Source: Euryarchaeota archaeon UBA433
Lineage (GTDB): Archaea; Thermoplasmatota; Poseidoniia; Poseidoniales; Poseidoniaceae
NCBI GenBank assembly: GCA_002495535.1
Contig: DAFX01000011.1
Span: 1-24,815, forward strand
Direction: 5' to 3'
Length of the DNA: 24,815 nt
How positions within the stretch are numbered: position 1 is the stretch's first letter; every line of letters starts with the position of its first letter. The position numbers and the translations under genes were made by a program. This document shows, piece by piece, positions 23,570 to 24,815 of the stretch. The notes beneath the pieces were generated by a model. That model was not told where the DNA came from, made no database searches, and saw nothing but the letters and a program-made list of their open reading frames with translations.

Positions 23570-24487
23570 ATGGTATTTCTCAAGAGGATGTCGGGGGGTT
23601 ACGCCCTCACCGCCACTGCGATTTACATTGCTTTCGCCAGTTCACTCAAAGACGAAGTGGGCTGGGGTCTGGTCGCTTCAATCATTTTTGCATCGTTGGT
23701 GTTCATCAGCGCCACGGGCACGCCTCAACCAAAACGAACTCAACGAACTCGGACGCCTGCAGTTGCGGCTGTTGAGGAAGCGGAGGAAGAGGAAGAAGAC
23801 ACAGGACTCGACATTCCAGAAGCGGTCACTGAAGAACCGATGGATGGAGCAACGCTTCGCGAGCGGAAACTTGCAAAGATTCAGGCTGCCGAAGCCAAGA
23901 AAGCCGCTGCTCTTGCAGCACTCGCAGAGGATTCAGACGACGATGAAGAAGAACTCGTTGAAGTGACCTTGGAAATGGAAGACGTCCACACCGCTGACGA
24001 ATTTGTCGTCGAAGTTTCGGCTGAATCGGTTGAAGATGCCGACATTGAAGCGACGGTCAAACAACGAAGAATCACCCATGAAGCAGTCCGTGAGCGCATC
24101 GAAAAACGGCGCCGGGGTCAGCTTGCAGAAATCAGAGCCTCTACTGCAAAATTGTGGGAAGATCAAACTGCTGGAGAAGACATCGTGGCGCTTCTCCAAA
24201 CCCCTGGTCACGGCCACACCGTTTTGGTTGAACCTGAAAATCCAGAAGCCGGGCACATCTATGGGGCCACCTTCGTTCGTATTGATGAATCACGAATTTT
24301 GAAACTTCGCACCCCATTGGACAGCGGATTTGAACAAGTCAAGAAGGAAGAAGCACCATCCTTGCCTGTGTTATTGGATCCTGATGGTAAACCTCTGCCA
24401 CCCCTCCCTCTTCCAGGTGGCCTGCCCCTTCCTCTCCCCCCAGCAAGTGGTGCACTGGCAGCACTGAAGGACGAAATGAACAGTTGA
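23570..24487 (+). CDS. Two-helix membrane protein with acidic coiled-coil and proline-rich tail
   Basis: A 305-residue protein of unknown function. Two short membrane helices (about 10-25 and 31-47) form the N-terminus. A very acidic linker (EEAEEEEEDTGLD), an Ala/Lys-rich helix (LRERKLAKIQAAEAKKAAAL), another acidic stretch and a basic helix (VRERIEKRRRGQ) follow. A small folded-looking domain (about 200-260, VALLQTPGHGHTVLVEPENP) and a proline-rich tail (LPPLPLPGGLPLPLPP) close it. The ATG at 23570 follows GTGAGG; a TTG at 23552 is the alternative. The acidic and proline parts suggest a cytoplasmic scaffold or docking role, but that is only inference. Confidence 0.8.
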   Translation: MVFLKRMSGGYALTATAIYIAFASSLKDEVGWGLVASIIFASLVFISATGTPQPKRTQRTRTPAVAAVEEAEEEEEDTGLDIPEAVTEEPMDGATLRERKLAKIQAAEAKKAAALAALAEDSDDDEEELVEVTLEMEDVHTADEFVVEVSAESVEDADIEATVKQRRITHEAVRERIEKRRRGQLAEIRASTAKLWEDQTAGEDIVALLQTPGHGHTVLVEPENPEAGHIYGATFVRIDESRILKLRTPLDSGFEQVKKEEAPSLPVLLDPDGKPLPPLPLPGGLPLPLPPASGALAALKDEMNS

Positions 24488-24537
24488 GCCCCGTCGCTGG
24501 CTCAAACTTCAAGGCGTGCAGCATCCACATTTAGCCA

Positions 24538-24815
24538 ATGGAACTCATTTCGACAGACGAACAAGAAGGTCGAACCAGTGCTAAATTGGCATTGCTTGGT
24601 TTGATCTTGGTCTCCATTGCACCAACGATTTCAGTCACGACAGGTTTTGTCCTCAAAGCAGGCATGCTGGCTGTTGTGGTCTTTATTTTGACGAAATTGT
24701 GGATTTTTGGCCTTCCCGCCTTTTGGCATTTGAAAATCGAAAAGCGACCACTTTCTTGGTCCCCTGCAAACCAAGGTGGTTGGCTGGTCTCCTTTGGATT
24801 GGGCGTGGGGATGAT
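24538..24815 (+). CDS. Membrane protein, 3' partial, possibly CPBP-type protease
   Basis: The frame is open from the ATG at 24538 to the window end (92 codons). It begins MELISTDEQEGRTSAKLALL, with a hydrophobic helix, then a second (LAVVVFILTKLWIFGLPAFW), a basic turn (HLKIEKRPLSW) and a glycine-rich third start (GGWLVSFGLGVG). The KLW-GLP-W and LSW-G-G pattern recalls the N-terminus of CPBP/CAAX-type intramembrane proteases, but the catalytic motifs would lie beyond the edge, so the family is a guess. Confidence 0.6.
   Translation, partial: MELISTDEQEGRTSAKLALLGLILVSIAPTISVTTGFVLKAGMLAVVVFILTKLWIFGLPAFWHLKIEKRPLSWSPANQGGWLVSFGLGVGM

Overview
The window reads as chromosomal DNA of a marine planktonic euryarchaeon. 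Marine Group II (Poseidoniales) is my best guess, inferred from gene content and not from a marker-gene tree. Archaeal signs are a deoxyhypusine synthase, a stand-alone Bud32-type KEOPS kinase, TATA-like boxes at the expected distance from a tRNA and some genes, and GGTGA-type ribosome binding sites. The long thrombospondin type 3 repeat protein and large sequon-rich surface proteins are typical of that group. Genes are tightly packed, with convergent genes touching or overlapping. I see no insertion sequence, CRISPR array, rRNA or phage gene, and no gene-free stretch over 300 bases.

Layout. 1-3099: 3' part of a giant Ca-binding repeat surface protein with a C-terminal membrane anchor. 3165-3235: tRNA-Gly(TCC). 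3336-5309: one ORF joining a family 1 glycoside hydrolase to a sugar-1-phosphate nucleotidyltransferase; its 3' end overlaps the end of a minus-strand block (9562 down to 5274) made of a small conserved-looking protein, a secreted M14 zinc carboxypeptidase, an M17 leucyl aminopeptidase and a short galactokinase-like GHMP kinase. 9836-12248: agmatinase, AdoMet decarboxylase and deoxyhypusine synthase, a polyamine/hypusine operon, followed by a 1029-residue membrane-anchored surface protein (12303-15392). 15449-15523: tRNA-Gly(GCC) with its own promoter. Then an ArsC-like reductase (minus), a small four-helix membrane protein, a Mrp/NBP35-type P-loop ATPase, a DUF971 protein, and a PAP2-family membrane enzyme with a large outer domain (to 19955). 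After that come NadA (minus), Bud32 (plus), a ferritin-like protein (minus), CrcB/Fluc (minus), an XTP/dITP diphosphatase (plus), a two-helix acidic/proline-rich membrane protein (plus) and the start of another membrane protein at the right edge.

How genes may work together. The left half suggests a heterotroph using proteins and glycosides: carboxypeptidase and aminopeptidase for peptides, glycosidase plus sugar kinase plus nucleotidyltransferase for sugar salvage into nucleotide sugars. The polyamine genes would supply spermidine for hypusination of aIF5A. The most unusual pair is the Mrp ATPase and DUF971 genes. The ATPase has no cysteine at all, and its usual CxxC loop is replaced by a longer beta-strand-like insert. 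The translationally coupled DUF971 protein carries a CxCxxC motif plus a fourth cysteine where a histidine is expected. This looks like a split, rewired version of the HCF101-type Mrp-DUF971 Fe-S carrier and is my main candidate for an undescribed arrangement.
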